Positions 40,001 to 53,404 of a stretch of 64,000 bases of DNA are shown here, in pieces; position 1 is the stretch's first letter, and the number at the start of each line of letters is the position of its first letter. The DNA is taken from the NCBI RefSeq assembly GCF_932526225.1, contig NC_064046.1, positions 15,823,408-15,887,407 on the forward strand, given 5' to 3'. The notes below the pieces were generated by a model. The model saw nothing but the letters and a program-made list of their open reading frames with translations, was not told where the DNA came from and ran no database searches. The translations under genes were made by a program, and so were the position numbers. The DNA is from Nematostella vectensis. Lineage: Eukaryota > Cnidaria > Anthozoa > Actiniaria > Edwardsiidae.

Positions 40001-43000
40001 CTCAGAAAAAAAAGGTATATCAATCTATCGAGCGCTATGCTCTATGTTAGAATCTACTTAATCAAGTTATCCAAGGAATCTAGTTAGTTCTTGTGTGCAT
40101 AAAATATGTACAGGATCCTGAACAAAGCATGAGCACATCAAAGATGCTGAGAGTACATAAAAATGTCCCTATACCTTCTTTTTATGTCATGAGACACCAA
40201 GAGCAGTATAATTAAGTATCGATATTTAAAAAAAAAAAATAAAGAAAAAAAAATATGCTATCAGCGGGAATCGAACCCGGGTCGCTGCGTTAGTAGTCAA
40301 GTGCCCGCAACGAAAGACTAACGTGGCATTGCTGAAGCGAATTGTAATGAAAATTACTTTTGATACTAATGGTATCGTAAACTATCCCAAGCAAAGTCAC
40401 CATCGGACTGTAGGTTACATTCGGGAAAAGCTTCAGGGTTACATTCGGGAATTTGTTTTACGAGTGTAACCTCCAAAAGGTTACAATCGATAATTTTTTT
40501 TCCGATTGTAAATTCCAAATAGTAACATTAGGAAAAATAAAACAGTATACTCGGAAAAAAAGGTATATCAATCTATCGAGCGCTATGCTCTATGTTAGAA
40601 TCTACTTAATGAAGTTATCCAAGGAATCTAGTTAGTTCTTGTGTTCATAAAATATGTACAGGATCCTGAACAAAGCATGAGCACATCAAAGATGATGAGA
40701 GTACATAAAAATGTCCCTATACCTTCTTTTTATGTCATGACACACCAAGAACAGTATAATTAAGTATCGATATTTAAAAAAAAAAATAAAGAAAAAAAAT
40801 ATGCTATCAGCGGGAATCGAACCAGGGTCGCTGCGTTAGTAGTCAAGTGCCCGCAACGAAAGACTAACGTGGCATTGCTGAAGCGAATTGTAATGAAAAT
40901 TACTTTTAATACTAATGGTATCGTAAACTATCCCAAGCAAAGTCACCATCGGACTGTAGGTTACATTCGGGAAAAGCTTCAGGGTTACATTCGGGAATTT
41001 TTTTTTCGAGTGTAACCTCCAAAAGGTTACAATCGATAATTTTTTTTCCGAATGTAAATTCCAAATAGTAACATTAGGAAAAATAAAACAGTATACTCGG
41101 AAAAAAAGGTATATCAATCTATCGAGCGCTATGCTCTATGTTAGAATCTACTTAATGAAGTTATCCAAGGAATCTAGTTAGTTCTTGTGTGCATAAAATA
41201 TGTACAGGATCCTGAACAAAGCATGAGCACATCAAAGATGCTGAGAGTACATAAAAATGTCCCTATACCTTCTTTTTATGTCATGACACACCAAGAACAG
41301 TATAATTAAGTATCGATATTTAAAAAAAAAATAAAGAAAAAAAAATAGGCTATCAGCGAGAATCGAACCCGGGTCGCTGCGTTAGTAGTCAAGTGCCCGC
41401 AACGAAAGACTAATGTGGCATTGCTGAAGGGAATTTAAACGAAAATTACTTTTAATACTATTGGTATCGTAAACTATCCCAAGCAAAGTCACCATCGGAC
41501 CGGAGGTTACATTCGGGAAAAGCTTCAGGGTTACATTCGGAAATTTGTTTTACGAGAGTAACCTCCAAATGGTTACAATCGATAATTTTTTTTCCGAATG
41601 TAAATTCCAAATAGTAACATTAGGAAAAATAAAACAGTATACTCGGAAAAAAAGGTATATCAATCTATCGAGCGCTATGCTCTATGTTAGAATCTACTTA
41701 ATCAAGTTATCCAAGGAATCTAGTTAGTTCTTGTGTGCATAAAATATGTACAGGATCCTGAACAAAGCATGAGCACATCAAAGATGCTGAGAGTACATAA
41801 AAATGTCCCTATACCTTCTTTTTATGTCATGACACACCAAGAACAGTATAATTAAGTATCGATATTTAAAAAAAAAATAAAGAAAAAAAAATAGGCTATC
41901 AGCGAGAATCGAACCCGGGTCGCTGCGTTAGTAGTCAAGTGCCCGCAACGAAAGACTAACGTGGCATTGCTGAAGGGAATTGTAACGAGAGTTACTTTTG
42001 ATACTATTGGTATCGTAAACTATCCCAAGCAAAGTCACCATCGGACTGGAGGTTACATTCGGGAAAAGCTTCAGGGTTACATTCGGAAATTTGTTTTACG
42101 AGAGTAACCTCCAAAAGGTTACAATCGATAATTTTTTTTCCGAATGTAAATTCCAAAAAGTAACATTAGGAAAAATAAAACAGTATACTCGAAAAAAAAG
42201 GTATATCAATCTATCGAGCGTTATGCTCTATGTTAGAATCTACTTAATCAAGTTATCCAAGGAATCTAGTTAGTTCTTGTGTGCATAAAATATGTACAGG
42301 ATCCTGAACAAAGCATGAGCACATCAAAGATGCTGAAAGTACATAAAAATGTTCCTATACCTTCTTTTAATGTCATGACACACCAAGAACAGTATAATTA
42401 AGTATCGATATTTAAAAAATAAAAAATAAAGAAAAAAAAAGGCTATCAGCGGGAATCGAACCCGGGTAGCTGCGTTAGTAGTCAAGTGCCCGCAACGAAA
42501 GACTAACGTGGCATTGCTGAAGGGAATTGTAATGAAAATTACTTTTAATACTATTGGTATCGTAAACTATCCCAAGCAAAGTCACCATCGGACTGGAGGT
42601 TACATTCGGGAAAAGCTTCAGGGTTACATTCGGGAATTTGTTTTACGAGTTTAACCTCTAAAAGGTTACAATCGATAATTTTTTTTCCGAATGTAAATTC
42701 CAAAAAGTACCATTAGGAAAAATTAAACAGTATACTCGGAAAAAAAGGAATATCAATCTATCGAGCGCTATGCTCTATGTTAGAATCTACTTAATGAAGT
42801 TATCCAAGGAATCTAGTTAGTTCTTGTGTGCATAAAATATGTACAGGATCCTGAACAAAGCATGAGCACATCAAAGATGCTGAGAGTACATAAATATGTC
42901 CCTATACCTTCTTTTTATGTCATGACACACCAAGAACAGTATAATTAAGTATCGATATTAAAAAAAAAAAAATAAAGAAACAAAAATATGCTATCAGCGG

Positions 43001-44200
43001 GAATCGAACCCGGGTCGCTGCGTTAGTAGTCAAGTGCCCGCAACAAAAGACTAACGTGGCATTGCTGAAGGGAATTGTAATGAAAATTACTTTTAATACT
43101 ATTGGTATCGTAAACTATCCCAAGCAAAGTCACCATCGGACTGGAGGTTACATTCGGGAAAAGCTTCAGGGTTACATTCGGGAATTTGTTTTACGAGTGT
43201 AACATCCAAAAGGTTACAATCGATAAATTTTTTTCCGAATGTAAATTCCAAAATGTAACATTAGGAAAAAAAACAGTATACTCGGAAAAAAAGGTATATC
43301 AATCTATTGAGCGCTATGCTCTATGTTAGAATCTACTTAATCAAGTTATTCAAGGAATCTAGTTAGTTCTTGTGTGCATAAAATATGTACAGGATCCTGA
43401 ACAAAGCATGAGCACATCAAAGATGCTGAGAGTACATAAAAATGTCCCTATACCTTCTTTTTATGTCATGACACCCCAAGAACAGTATAATTAAGTATTG
43501 ATATTTAAAAAAAAAAATAAAGAAAAAAAATAGGCTATCAGCGGGAATCGAACCCGGGTGGCTGCATTAGTAGTCAAGTGCCCGCAACGAAAGACTAACG
43601 TGGCATTGCTGAAGGGAATTGTAATGAAAATTACTATTAATACTATTGTTATCGTAAACTATCTCAAGCAAAGTCACCATCGGACTGGAGGTTACATTCG
43701 GGAAAAGCTTCAGGTTTACATTCGGGAATTTGTTTTACGAGTGTAACCTCCAAAAGGTTACAATCGATAATTATTTTTCCGAATGTAAATTCCAAAAAGT
43801 ACCATTAGGAAAAATAAAACAGTATACTCGGAAAAAAGATATATCAATCTATCGAGCGCTATGCTCTATGTTAGAATCTACTTAATCAAGTTATCCAAGG
43901 AATCTAGTTAGTTCTTGTGTGCATAAAATATGTACAGGATCCTGAACAAAGCATGAGCACATCAAAGATGCTGAGAGTACATAAAAATGTCCCTATACCT
44001 TCTTTTTATGTCATGACACACCAAGAACAGTATAATTAAGTATCGATATTAAAAAAAAAAAAATAAAGAAACAAAAATATGCTATCAGCGGGAATCGAAC
44101 CCGGGTCGCTGCGTTAGTAGTCAAGTGCCCGCAACAAAAGACTAACGTGGCATTGCTGAAGGGAATTGTAATGAAAATTACTTTTAATACTATTGGTATC
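37020..44200 (+). repeat. 30-monomer higher-order unit, copy 1
   Basis: It matches 53405-60590 at a constant shift of about 16,390 bp, 30 monomers. Shared marks include CAACGGAAGACTAATG (37031/53421), TTTTTTTACGAATG (37764/54153), CCAAATGTAAATTCC with CCAAATAG (38315/54705), the T-run anchor (40999/57389), CTCCAAATGGTT (41567/57958), TAACGA(A/G)AGTTAC (41983/58374), GTGTAACATCC (43197/59588) and TATCTCAAGC (43661/60052). The match is broken between about 39050 and 40800. Confidence 0.8.
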
Positions 44201-47200
44201 GTAAACTATCCCAAGCAAAGTCACCATCGGACTGGAGGTTACATTCGGGAAAAGCTTCAGGGTTACATTCGGGAATTTGTTTTACGAGTGTATCCTCCAA
44301 AAGGTTACAATCGATAATTTTTTTCCGAATGTAAATTCCAAAAAGTAACATTAGGAAAAATAAAACAGTATACTCGGAAAAAAAGGTATATAAATCTATC
44401 GAGCGCTATGCTCTATGTTAGAATCTACTTAATGAAGTTATCCAAGGAATCTAGTTAGTTCTTGTGTGCATAAAATATGTACAGGATCCTGAACAAAGCA
44501 TGAGCACATCAAAGATGCTGAGAGTAAATAAAAATGTCCCTATACCTTCTTTTTATGTCATGACACACCAAGAACAGTATAATTAAGTATCGATATTTAA
44601 AAAAAAAAATAAAAAAAAAAATAGGCTATCAGCGGGAATCGAACCCGGGTCGCTGCATTCGTAGTCAAGTGCCCGCAACGAAAGACTAACGTGGCATTGC
44701 TGATGGGAATTGTAATGAAAATTACTTTTAATACTATTGAAATCGTAAACTATCCCAAGCAAAGTCACCATCGGACTGGAGGTTACATTCGGGAAAAGCT
44801 TCAGGGTTACATTCGGGAATTTGTTTTACGAGAGTAACCTCCAAAAGGTTACAATCGATAATTATTTTTCCGAATGTAAATTCCAAAAAGTACCATTAGG
44901 AAAAATAAAACAGTATACTCAGAAAAAAAAGGTATATCAATCTATCGAGCGCTATGCTCTATGTTAGAATCTACTTAATCAAGTTATCCAAGGAATCTAG
45001 TTAGTTCTTGTGTGCATAAAATATGTACAGGATCCTGAACAAAGCATGAGCACATCAAAGATGCTGAGAGTACATAAAAATGTCCCTATACCTTCTTTTT
45101 ATGTCATGACACACCAAGAGCAGTATAATTAAGTATCGATATTTAAAAAAAAAAATAAAGAAAAAAAAATATGCTATCAGCGGGAATCGAACCCGGGTCG
45201 CTGCGTTAGTAGTCAAGTGCCCGCAACGAAAGACTAACGTGGCATTGCTGAAGCGAATTGTAATGAAAATTACTTTTGATACTAATGGTATCGTAAACTA
45301 TCCCAAGCAAAGTCACCATCGGACTGTAGGTTACATTCGGGAAAAGCTTCAGGGTTACATTCGGGAATTTGTTTTACGAGTGTAACCTCCAAAAGGTTAC
45401 AATCGATAATTTTTTTTCCGATTGTAAATTCCAAATAGTAACATTAGGAAAAATAAAACAGTATACTCGGAAAAAAAGGTATATCAATCTATCGAGCGCT
45501 ATGCTCTATGTTAGAATCTACTTAATGAAGTTATCCAAGGAATCTAGTTAGTTCTTGTGTTCATAAAATATGTACAGGATCCTGAACAAAGCATGAGCAC
45601 ATCAAAGATGCTGAGAGTACATAAAAATGTCCCTATACCTTCTTTTTATGTCATGACACACCAAGAGCAGTATAATTAAGTATCGATATTTAAAAAAAAA
45701 AATAAAGAAAAAAAAATATGCTATCAGCGGGAATCGAACCCGGGTCGCTGCGTTAGTAGTCAAGTGCCCGCAACGAAAGACTAACGTGGCATTGCTGAAG
45801 CGAATTGTAATGAAAATTACTTTTGATACTAATGGTATCGTAAACTATCCCAAGCAAAGTCACCATCGGACTGTAGGTTACATTCGGGAAAAGCTTCAGG
45901 GTTACATTCGGGAATTTGTTTTACGAGTGTAACCTCCAAAAGGTTACAATCGATAATTTTTTTTCCGATTGTAAATTCCAAATAGTAACATTAGGAAAAA
46001 TAAAACAGTATACTCGGAAAAAAAGGTATATCAATCTATCGAGCGCTATGCTCTATGTTAGAATCTACTTAATGAAGTTATCCAAGGAATCTAGTTAGTT
46101 CTTGTGTTCATAAAATATGTACAGGATCCTGAACAAAGCATGAGCACATCAAAGATGCTGAGAGTACATAAAAATGTCCCTATACCTTCTTTTTATGTCA
46201 TGACACACCAAGAACAGTATAATTAAGTATCGATATTTAAAAAAAAAAATAAAGAAAAAAAATATGCTATCAGCGGGAATCGAACCAGGGTCGCTGCGTT
46301 AGTAGTCAAGTGCCCGCAGCGAAAGACTAACGTGGCATTGCTGAAGCGAATTGTAATGAAAATTACTTTTAATACTAATGGTATCGTAAACTATCCCAAG
46401 CAAAGTCACCATCGGACTGTAGGTTACATTCGGGAAAAGCTTCAGGGTTACATTCGGGAATTTTTTTTTCGAGTGTAACCTCCAAAAGGTTACAATCGAT
46501 AATTTTTTTTCCGAATGTAAATTCCAAATAGTAACATTAGGAAAAATAAAACAGTATACTCGGAAAAAAAGGTATATCAATCTATCGAGCGCTATGCTCT
46601 ATGTTAGAATCTACTTAATGAAGTTATCCAAGGAATCTAGTTAGTTCTTGTGTGCATAAAATATGTACAGGATCCTGAACAAAGCATGAGCACATCAAAG
46701 ATGCTGAGAGTACATAAAAATGTCCCTATACCTTCTTTTTATGTCATGACACACCAAGAACAGTATAATTAAGTATCGATATTTAAAAAAAAAATAAAGA
46801 AAAAAAAATAGGCTATCAGCGAGAATCGAACCCGGGTCGCTGCGTTAGTAGTCAAGTGCCCGCAACGAAAGACTAACGTGGCATTGCTGAAGGGAATTTA
46901 AACGAAAATTACTTTTAATACTATTGGTATCGTAAACTATCCCAAGCAAAGTCACCATCGGACTGGAGGTTACATTCGGGAAAAGCTTCAGGGTTACATT
47001 CGGAAATTTGTTTTACGAGAGTAACCTCCAAATGGTTACAATCGATAATTTTTTTTCCGAATGTAAATTCCAAATAGTAACATTAGGAAAAATAAAACAG
47101 TATACTCAGAAAAAAAAGGTATATCAATCTATCGAGCGCTATGCTCTATGTTAGAATCTACTTAATCAAGTTATCCAAGGAATCTAGTTAGTTCTTGTGT

Positions 47201-47320
47201 GCATAAAATATGTACAGGATCCTGAACAAAGCATGAGCACATCAAAGATGCTGAGAGTACATAAAAATGTCCCTATACCTTCTTTTTATGTCATGACACA
47301 CCAAGAACAGTATAATTAAG
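44200..47320 (+). repeat. Satellite region with ten-monomer duplication of 39.4-41.8 kb
   Basis: Marks CTGCATTCGTAGTC (39736/44654), TTTTCCGATTGTAAATT (40498/45414 and again 45961), the T-run anchor (40999/46462) and CTCCAAATGGTT (41567/47030) recur at a shift of about 4916 rising to 5463 bp. The extra monomer comes from a local tandem duplication at 45120-46210. Confidence 0.75.
45120..46210 (+). repeat. Local single-monomer tandem duplication
   Basis: The monomers at anchors 45369 and 45916 share every rare mark I checked: CCAAGAGCAG, TTTTGATACTAATGG, GGACTGTAGG, CCGATTGTAAATT and TTGTGTTCATAAAA. They are nearly identical, which marks a very recent duplication. The related copy at 40453 is single. 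Confidence 0.8.
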
Positions 47321-50300
47321 TATCGATATTAAAAAAAAAAAAATAAAGAAACAAAAATATGCTATCAGCGGGAATCGAACCCGGGTCGCTGCGTTAGTAG
47401 TCAAGTGCCCGCAACAAAAGACTAACGTGGCATTGCTGAAGGGAATTGTAATGAAAATTACTTTTAATACTATTGGTATCGTAAACTATCCCAAGCAAAG
47501 TCACCATCGGACTGGAGGTTACATTCGGGAAAAGCTTCAGGGTTACATTCGGGAATTTGTTTTACGAGTGTAACATCCAAAAGGTTACAATCGATAAATT
47601 TTTTTCCGAATGTAAATTCCAAAATGTAACATTAGGAAAAAAAACAGTATACTCGGAAAAAAAGGTATATCAATCTATTGAGCGCTATGCTCTATGTTAG
47701 AATCTACTTAATCAAGTTATTCAAGGAATCTAGTTAGTTCTTGTGTGCATAAAATATGTACAGGATCCTGAACAAAGCATGAGCACATCAAAGATGCTGA
47801 GAGTACATAAAAATGTCCCTATACCTTCTTTTTATGTCATGACACCCCAAGAACAGTATAATTAAGTATTGATATTTAAAAAAAAAAATAAAGAAAAAAA
47901 AATAGGCTATCAGCGGGAATCGAACCCGGGTGGCTGCATTAGTAGTCAAGTGCCCGCAACGAAAGACTAACGTGGCATTGCTGAAGGGAATTGTAATGAA
48001 AATTACTATTAATACTATTGTTATCGTAAACTATCTCAAGCAAAGTCACCATCGGACTGGAGGTTACATTCGGGAAAAGCTTCAGGTTTACATTCGGGAA
48101 TTTGTTTTACGAGTGTAACCTCCAAAAGGTTACAATCGATAATTATTTTTCCGAATGTAAATTCCAAAAAGTACCATTAGGAAAAATAAAACAGTATACT
48201 CGAAAAAAAGATATATCAATCTATCGAGCGCTATGCTCTATGTTAGAATCTACTTAATCAAGTTATCCAAGGAATCTAGTTAGTTCTTGTGTGCATAAAA
48301 TATGTACAGGATCCTGAACAAAGCATGAGCACATCAAAGATGCTGAGAGTACATAAAAATGTCCCTATACCTTCTTTTTATGTCATGACACACCAAGAAC
48401 AGTATAATTAAGTATCGATATTAAAAAAAAAAAAAATAAAGAAACAAAAATATGCTATCAGCGGGAATCGAACCCGGGTCGCTGCGTTAGTAGTCAAGTG
48501 CCCGCAACAAAAGACTAACGTGGCATTGCTGAAGGGAATTGTAATGAAAATTACTTTTAATACTATTGGTATCGTAAACTATCCCAAGCAAAGTCACCAT
48601 CGGACTGGAGGTTACATTCGGGAAAAGCTTCAGGGTTACATTCGGGAATTTGTTTTACGAGTGTAACCTCCAAAAGGTTACAATCGATAAATTTTTTTCC
48701 GAATGTAAATTCCAAAATGTAACATTAGGAAAAAAAACAGTATACTCGGAAAAAAAGGTATATCAATCTATTGAGCGCTATGCTCTATGTTAGAATCTAC
48801 TTAATCAAGTTATTCAAGGAATCTAGTTAGTTCTTGTGTGCATAAAATATGTACAGGATCCTGAACAAAGCATGAGCACATCAAAGATGCTGAGAGTACA
48901 TAAAAATGTCCCTATACCTTCTTTTTATGTCATGACACCCCAAGAACAGTATAATTAAGTATTGATATTTAAAAAAAAAAATAAAGAAAAAAAATAGGCT
49001 ATCAGCGGGAATCGAACCCGGGTGGCTGCATTAGTAGTCAAGTGCCCGCAACGAAAGACTAACGTGGCATTGCTGAAGGGAATTGTAATGAAAATTACTA
49101 TTAATACTATTGTTATCGTAAACTATCCCAAGCAAAGTCACCATCGGACTGGAGGTTACATTCGGGAAAAGCTTTAGGTTTACATTCGGGAAATTGTTTT
49201 ACGAGTGTAACCTCCAAAAGGTTACAATCGATAATTATTGTTCCGAATGTAAATTCCAAAAAGTACCATTAGGAAAAATAAAACAGTATACTCGGAAAAA
49301 AAGGTATATCAATCTATCGAGCGCTATGCTCTATGTTAGAATCTACTTAATTAAGTTATCCAAGGAATCTAGTTAGTTCTTGTGTGCATAAAATATGTAC
49401 AGGACCCTGAACAAAGCATGAGCACATCAAAGATGCTGAGAGTACATAAAAATATCCCTATACCTTCTTTTTATGTCATGACACCCCAAGAACAGTATAA
49501 TTAAGTATTGATATTTAAAAAAAAAAATAAAGAAAAAAAAATAGGCTATCAGCGGGAATCGAACCCGGGTGTTTGCATTAGTAGTCAAGTGCCCGCAACG
49601 AAAGACTAACGTGGCATTGCTGAAGGGAATTGTAATGAAAATTACTATTAATACTATTGTTATCGTAAACTATCCCAAGCAAAGTCACCATCGGACTGGA
49701 GGTTACATTCGGGAAAAGCTTCAGGGTTACATTCGGGAATTTGTTTTACGAGTGTAACCTCCAAAAGGTTACAATCGATAATTATTTTTCCGAATGTAAA
49801 TTCCAAAAAGTACCATTAGGAAAAATAAAACAGTATACTCGGAAAAAAAGGTATATCAATCTATCGAGCGCTATGCTCTATGTTAGAATCTACTTAATGA
49901 AGTTATCCAAGGAATCTAGTTAGTTCTTGTGTGCATAAAATATGTACAGGACCCTGAACAAAGCATGAGCACATCAAAGATGCTGAGAGTACATAAAAAT
50001 GTCCCTATACCTTCTTTTTATGTCATGACACACCAAGAACAGTATAAGTAAGTATCGATATTTAAAAAAAAAATAAAAAAAAAAAAATAGGCTATCAGCG
50101 AGAATCGAACCCGGGTCGCTGCGTTAGTAGTCAAGTGCCCGCAACGAAAGACTAACGTGGCATTGCTGAAGGGAATTGTAATGAAAATTACTTTTAATAC
50201 TATTGGTATCGTAAACTATCCCAAGCAAAGTCACCATCGGACTGGAGGTTACATTCGGGAAAAGCTTCAGGGTTACATTCGGGAATTTGTTTTAAGAGAG

Positions 50301-51000
50301 TAACCTCTAAAAGGTTACAATCGATAATTTTTTTTTTCCGAATGTAAATTCCAAAAAGTAACATTATGAAAAATAAAACAGTATACTCGGAAAAAAAGGT
50401 ATATCAATCTATCGAGCATTATGCTCTATGTTAGAATCTACTTAATCAAGTTATCCAAGGAATCTAGTTAGTTCTTGTGTGCATAAAATATGTACAGGAT
50501 CCTGAACAAAGCATGAGCACATCAAAGATGCTGAGAGTACATAAAAATGTCCCTATACCTTCTTTTTATGTCATGACACACCAAGAACAGTATAATTAAG
50601 TATTGATATTTAAAAAAAAATAAAGAAAAAAAATATGCTATCAGCGGGAATCGAACCCGGGTGGCTGCATTAGTAGTCAAGTGCCCGAAACGAAAGACTA
50701 ACGTGGCATTGCTGAAGGGAATTGTAATGAAAATTACTATTAATACTATTGTTATCGTAAACTATCCCAAGCAAAGTCACCATCGGACTGGAGGTTACAT
50801 TGGGGAAAAGCTTCAGCTTTACATTCGGGAATTTGTTTTACGAGTGTAACCTCCAAAAGGTTACAATCGATAATTATTTTTCCGAATGTAAATTCCAAAA
50901 AGTACCATTAGGAAAAATAAAACAGTATACTCGGAAAAAAAGGTATATCAATCTATCGAGCGCTATGCTCTATGTTAGAATCTACTTAATGAAGTTATCC
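47320..51000 (+). repeat. Block repeated 22 monomers later
   Basis: It matches about 59340-63020 at a shift of 12,020 bp. Shared marks are AAAGAAACAAAAATATG (47344/59362), GTGTAACATCC (47568/59588), TATCTCAAGC (48033/60053), GGGAAATTGTTTTAC with ATTATTGTTCC (49194/61214), AGGACCCTG (49401/61421 and 49948/61968) and GTGCCCGAAACG (50682/62701). Its first two monomers also match 42950-44160 at a shift of 4372 bp. Confidence 0.8.
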
Positions 51001-52230
51001 AAGGAATCTAGTTAGTTCTTGTGTGCATAAAATATGTACAGGATCCTGAACAAAGCATGAGCACATCAAAGATGCTGAGAGTACATAAAAATGTCCCTAT
51101 ACCTTCTTTTTATGTCATGACACACCAAGAACAGTATAAGTAAGTATCGATATTTAAAAAAAAAATAAAGAAAAAAAAATAGGCTATCAGCGAGAATCGA
51201 ACCCGGGTCGCTGCGTTAGTAGTCAAGTGCCCGCAACGAAAGACTAACGTGGCATTGCTGAAGGGAATTGTAATGAAAATTACTTTTAATACTATTGGTA
51301 TCGTAAACTATCCCAAGCAAAGTCACCATCGGACTGGAGGTTACATTCGGGAAAAGCTTCAGGGTTACATTCGGGAATTTGTTTTAAGAGAGTAACCTCT
51401 AAAAGGTTACAATCGATAATTTTTTTTCCGAATGTAAATTCCAAAAAGTAACATTATGAAAAATAAAACAGTATACTCGGAAAAAAAGGTATATCAATCT
51501 TTCGAGCATTATGCTCTATGTTAGAATCTACTTAATCAAGTTATCCAAGGAATCTAGTTAGTTCTTGTGTGCATAAAATATGTACAGGATCCTGAACAAA
51601 GCATGAGCACATCAAAGATGCTGAGAGTACATAAAAATGTCCCTATACCTTCTTTTTATGTCATGACACACCAAGAACAGTATAATTAAGTATTGATATT
51701 TAAAAAAAAAATAAAGAAAAAAAATATGCTATCAGCGGGAATCGAACCCGGGTGGCTGCATTAGTAGTCAAGTGCCCGAAACGAAAGACTAACGTGGCAT
51801 TGCTGAAGGGAATTGTAATGAAAATTACTATTAATACTATTGTTATCGTAAACTATCCCAAGCAAAGTCACCATCGGACTGGAGGTTACATTGGGGAAAA
51901 GCTTCAGCTTTACATTCGGGAATTTGTTTTACGAGTGTAACCTCCAAAAGGTTACAATCGATAATTATTTTTCCGAATGTAAATTCCAAAAAGTACCATT
52001 AGGAAAAATAAAACAGTATACTCGGAAAAAAAGGTATATCAATCTATCGAGCGCTATGCTCTATGTTAGAATCTACTTAATGAAGTTATCCAAGGAATCT
52101 AGTTAGTTCTTGTGTGCATAAAATATGTACAGGATCCTGAACAAAGCATGAGCACATCAAAGATGCTGAGAGTACATAAAAATGTCCCTATACCTTCTTT
52201 TTATGTCATGACACACCAAGAACAGTAAAA
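50040..52230 (+). repeat. Tandem two-monomer duplication
   Basis: Two dimers about 1,091 bp apart (roughly 50040-51130 and 51131-52230) share CAGCGAGAATCG, TTTTAAGAGAGTAACCTCT, GAGCATTATGCTC, GTGCCCGAAACG and TTGGGGAAAAGC. The partner region at 62.0-63.1 kb has only one such dimer, so the duplication or loss happened after the larger blocks were copied. Confidence 0.8.
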
Positions 52231-53072
52231 TTAAGTATCGATATTAAAAAAAAAAAAAATAAAGAAAAAAAAAATAGGCTATCAGCGAGAATCGAACCCG
52301 GGTCGCTGCGTTAGTAGTCAAGTGCCCGCAACGAAAGACTAACGTGGCATTGCTGAAGGGAATTGTAATGAAAATTACTTTTAATACTATTGGTATCGTA
52401 AACTATCCCAAGCAAAGTCACCATCGGACTGGAGGTTACATTCGGGAAAAGCTTCAGGGTTACATTCGGGAATTTGTTTTACGAGAGTAACCTCCAAAAG
52501 GTTACAATCGATAATTTTTTTTCCGAATGTAAATTCCAAAAAGTAACATTAGGAAAAATAAAACAGTATACTCGGAAAAAAAGGTATATCAATATATTGA
52601 GCGTTATGCTCTATGTGAGAATCTACTTAATCAAGTTATCCAAGGAATCTAGTTAGTTCTTGTGTGCATAAAATATGTACAGGATCCTGAACAAAGCATG
52701 AGCACATCAAAGATGCTGAGAGTACATAAAAATGTCCCTATACCTTCTTTTTATGTCATGACACACCAAGAACAGTAGAATTAAGTATCGATATTTAAAA
52801 AAAAAATAAAGAAAAAAAAATAGGCTATCAGCGAGAATCGAACCCGGGTAGCTGCGTTAGTAGTCAAGTGCCCGCAACGAAAGACTAACGTGGCATTGCT
52901 AAAGGGAATTGTAATGAAAATTACTTTTAATACTATTGGTATCGTAAACTATCCCAAGCAAAGTCACCATCGGACTGGAGGTTACATTCGGGAAAAGCTT
53001 CAGGGTTACATTCGGGAATTTGTTTTACGAGTGTAACCTCCAAAAGGTTACAATCGATAATTTTTTTTCCGA
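51150..53072 (+). repeat. Block repeated 20 monomers later (to window end)
   Basis: It matches about 62080-64000 at a shift of 10,928 bp: AGTAAAATTAAGTATCG with a long A tract (52226/63153), AATATATTGAGCG with ATGTGAGAATC (52591/63519) and AACAGTAGAATTAAG (52772/63700). The window ends inside the partner copy. Confidence 0.8.
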
Positions 53073-53404
53073 ATGTAAATTCCAAAAAGTAACATTAGGA
53101 AAACTAAAACAGTATACTCGGAAAAAAAGGTATATCAATCTATCGAGCGCTATGCTCTATGTTAGAATCTACTTAATGAAGTTATCCAAGGAATCTAGTT
53201 AGTTCTTGTGTGCATAAAATATGTACAGGATCCTGAACAAAGCATGAGCACATCAAAGATGCTGAGAGTACATAAAAATGTCCCTATACCTTCTTTTTAT
53301 GTCATGACACACCAAGAACAGTATAATTATGTATCGATATTTAAAAAAAAAATAAAGAAAAAAAATATGCTATCAGCGGGAATCGAACCCGGGTCGCTGC
53401 GTTA

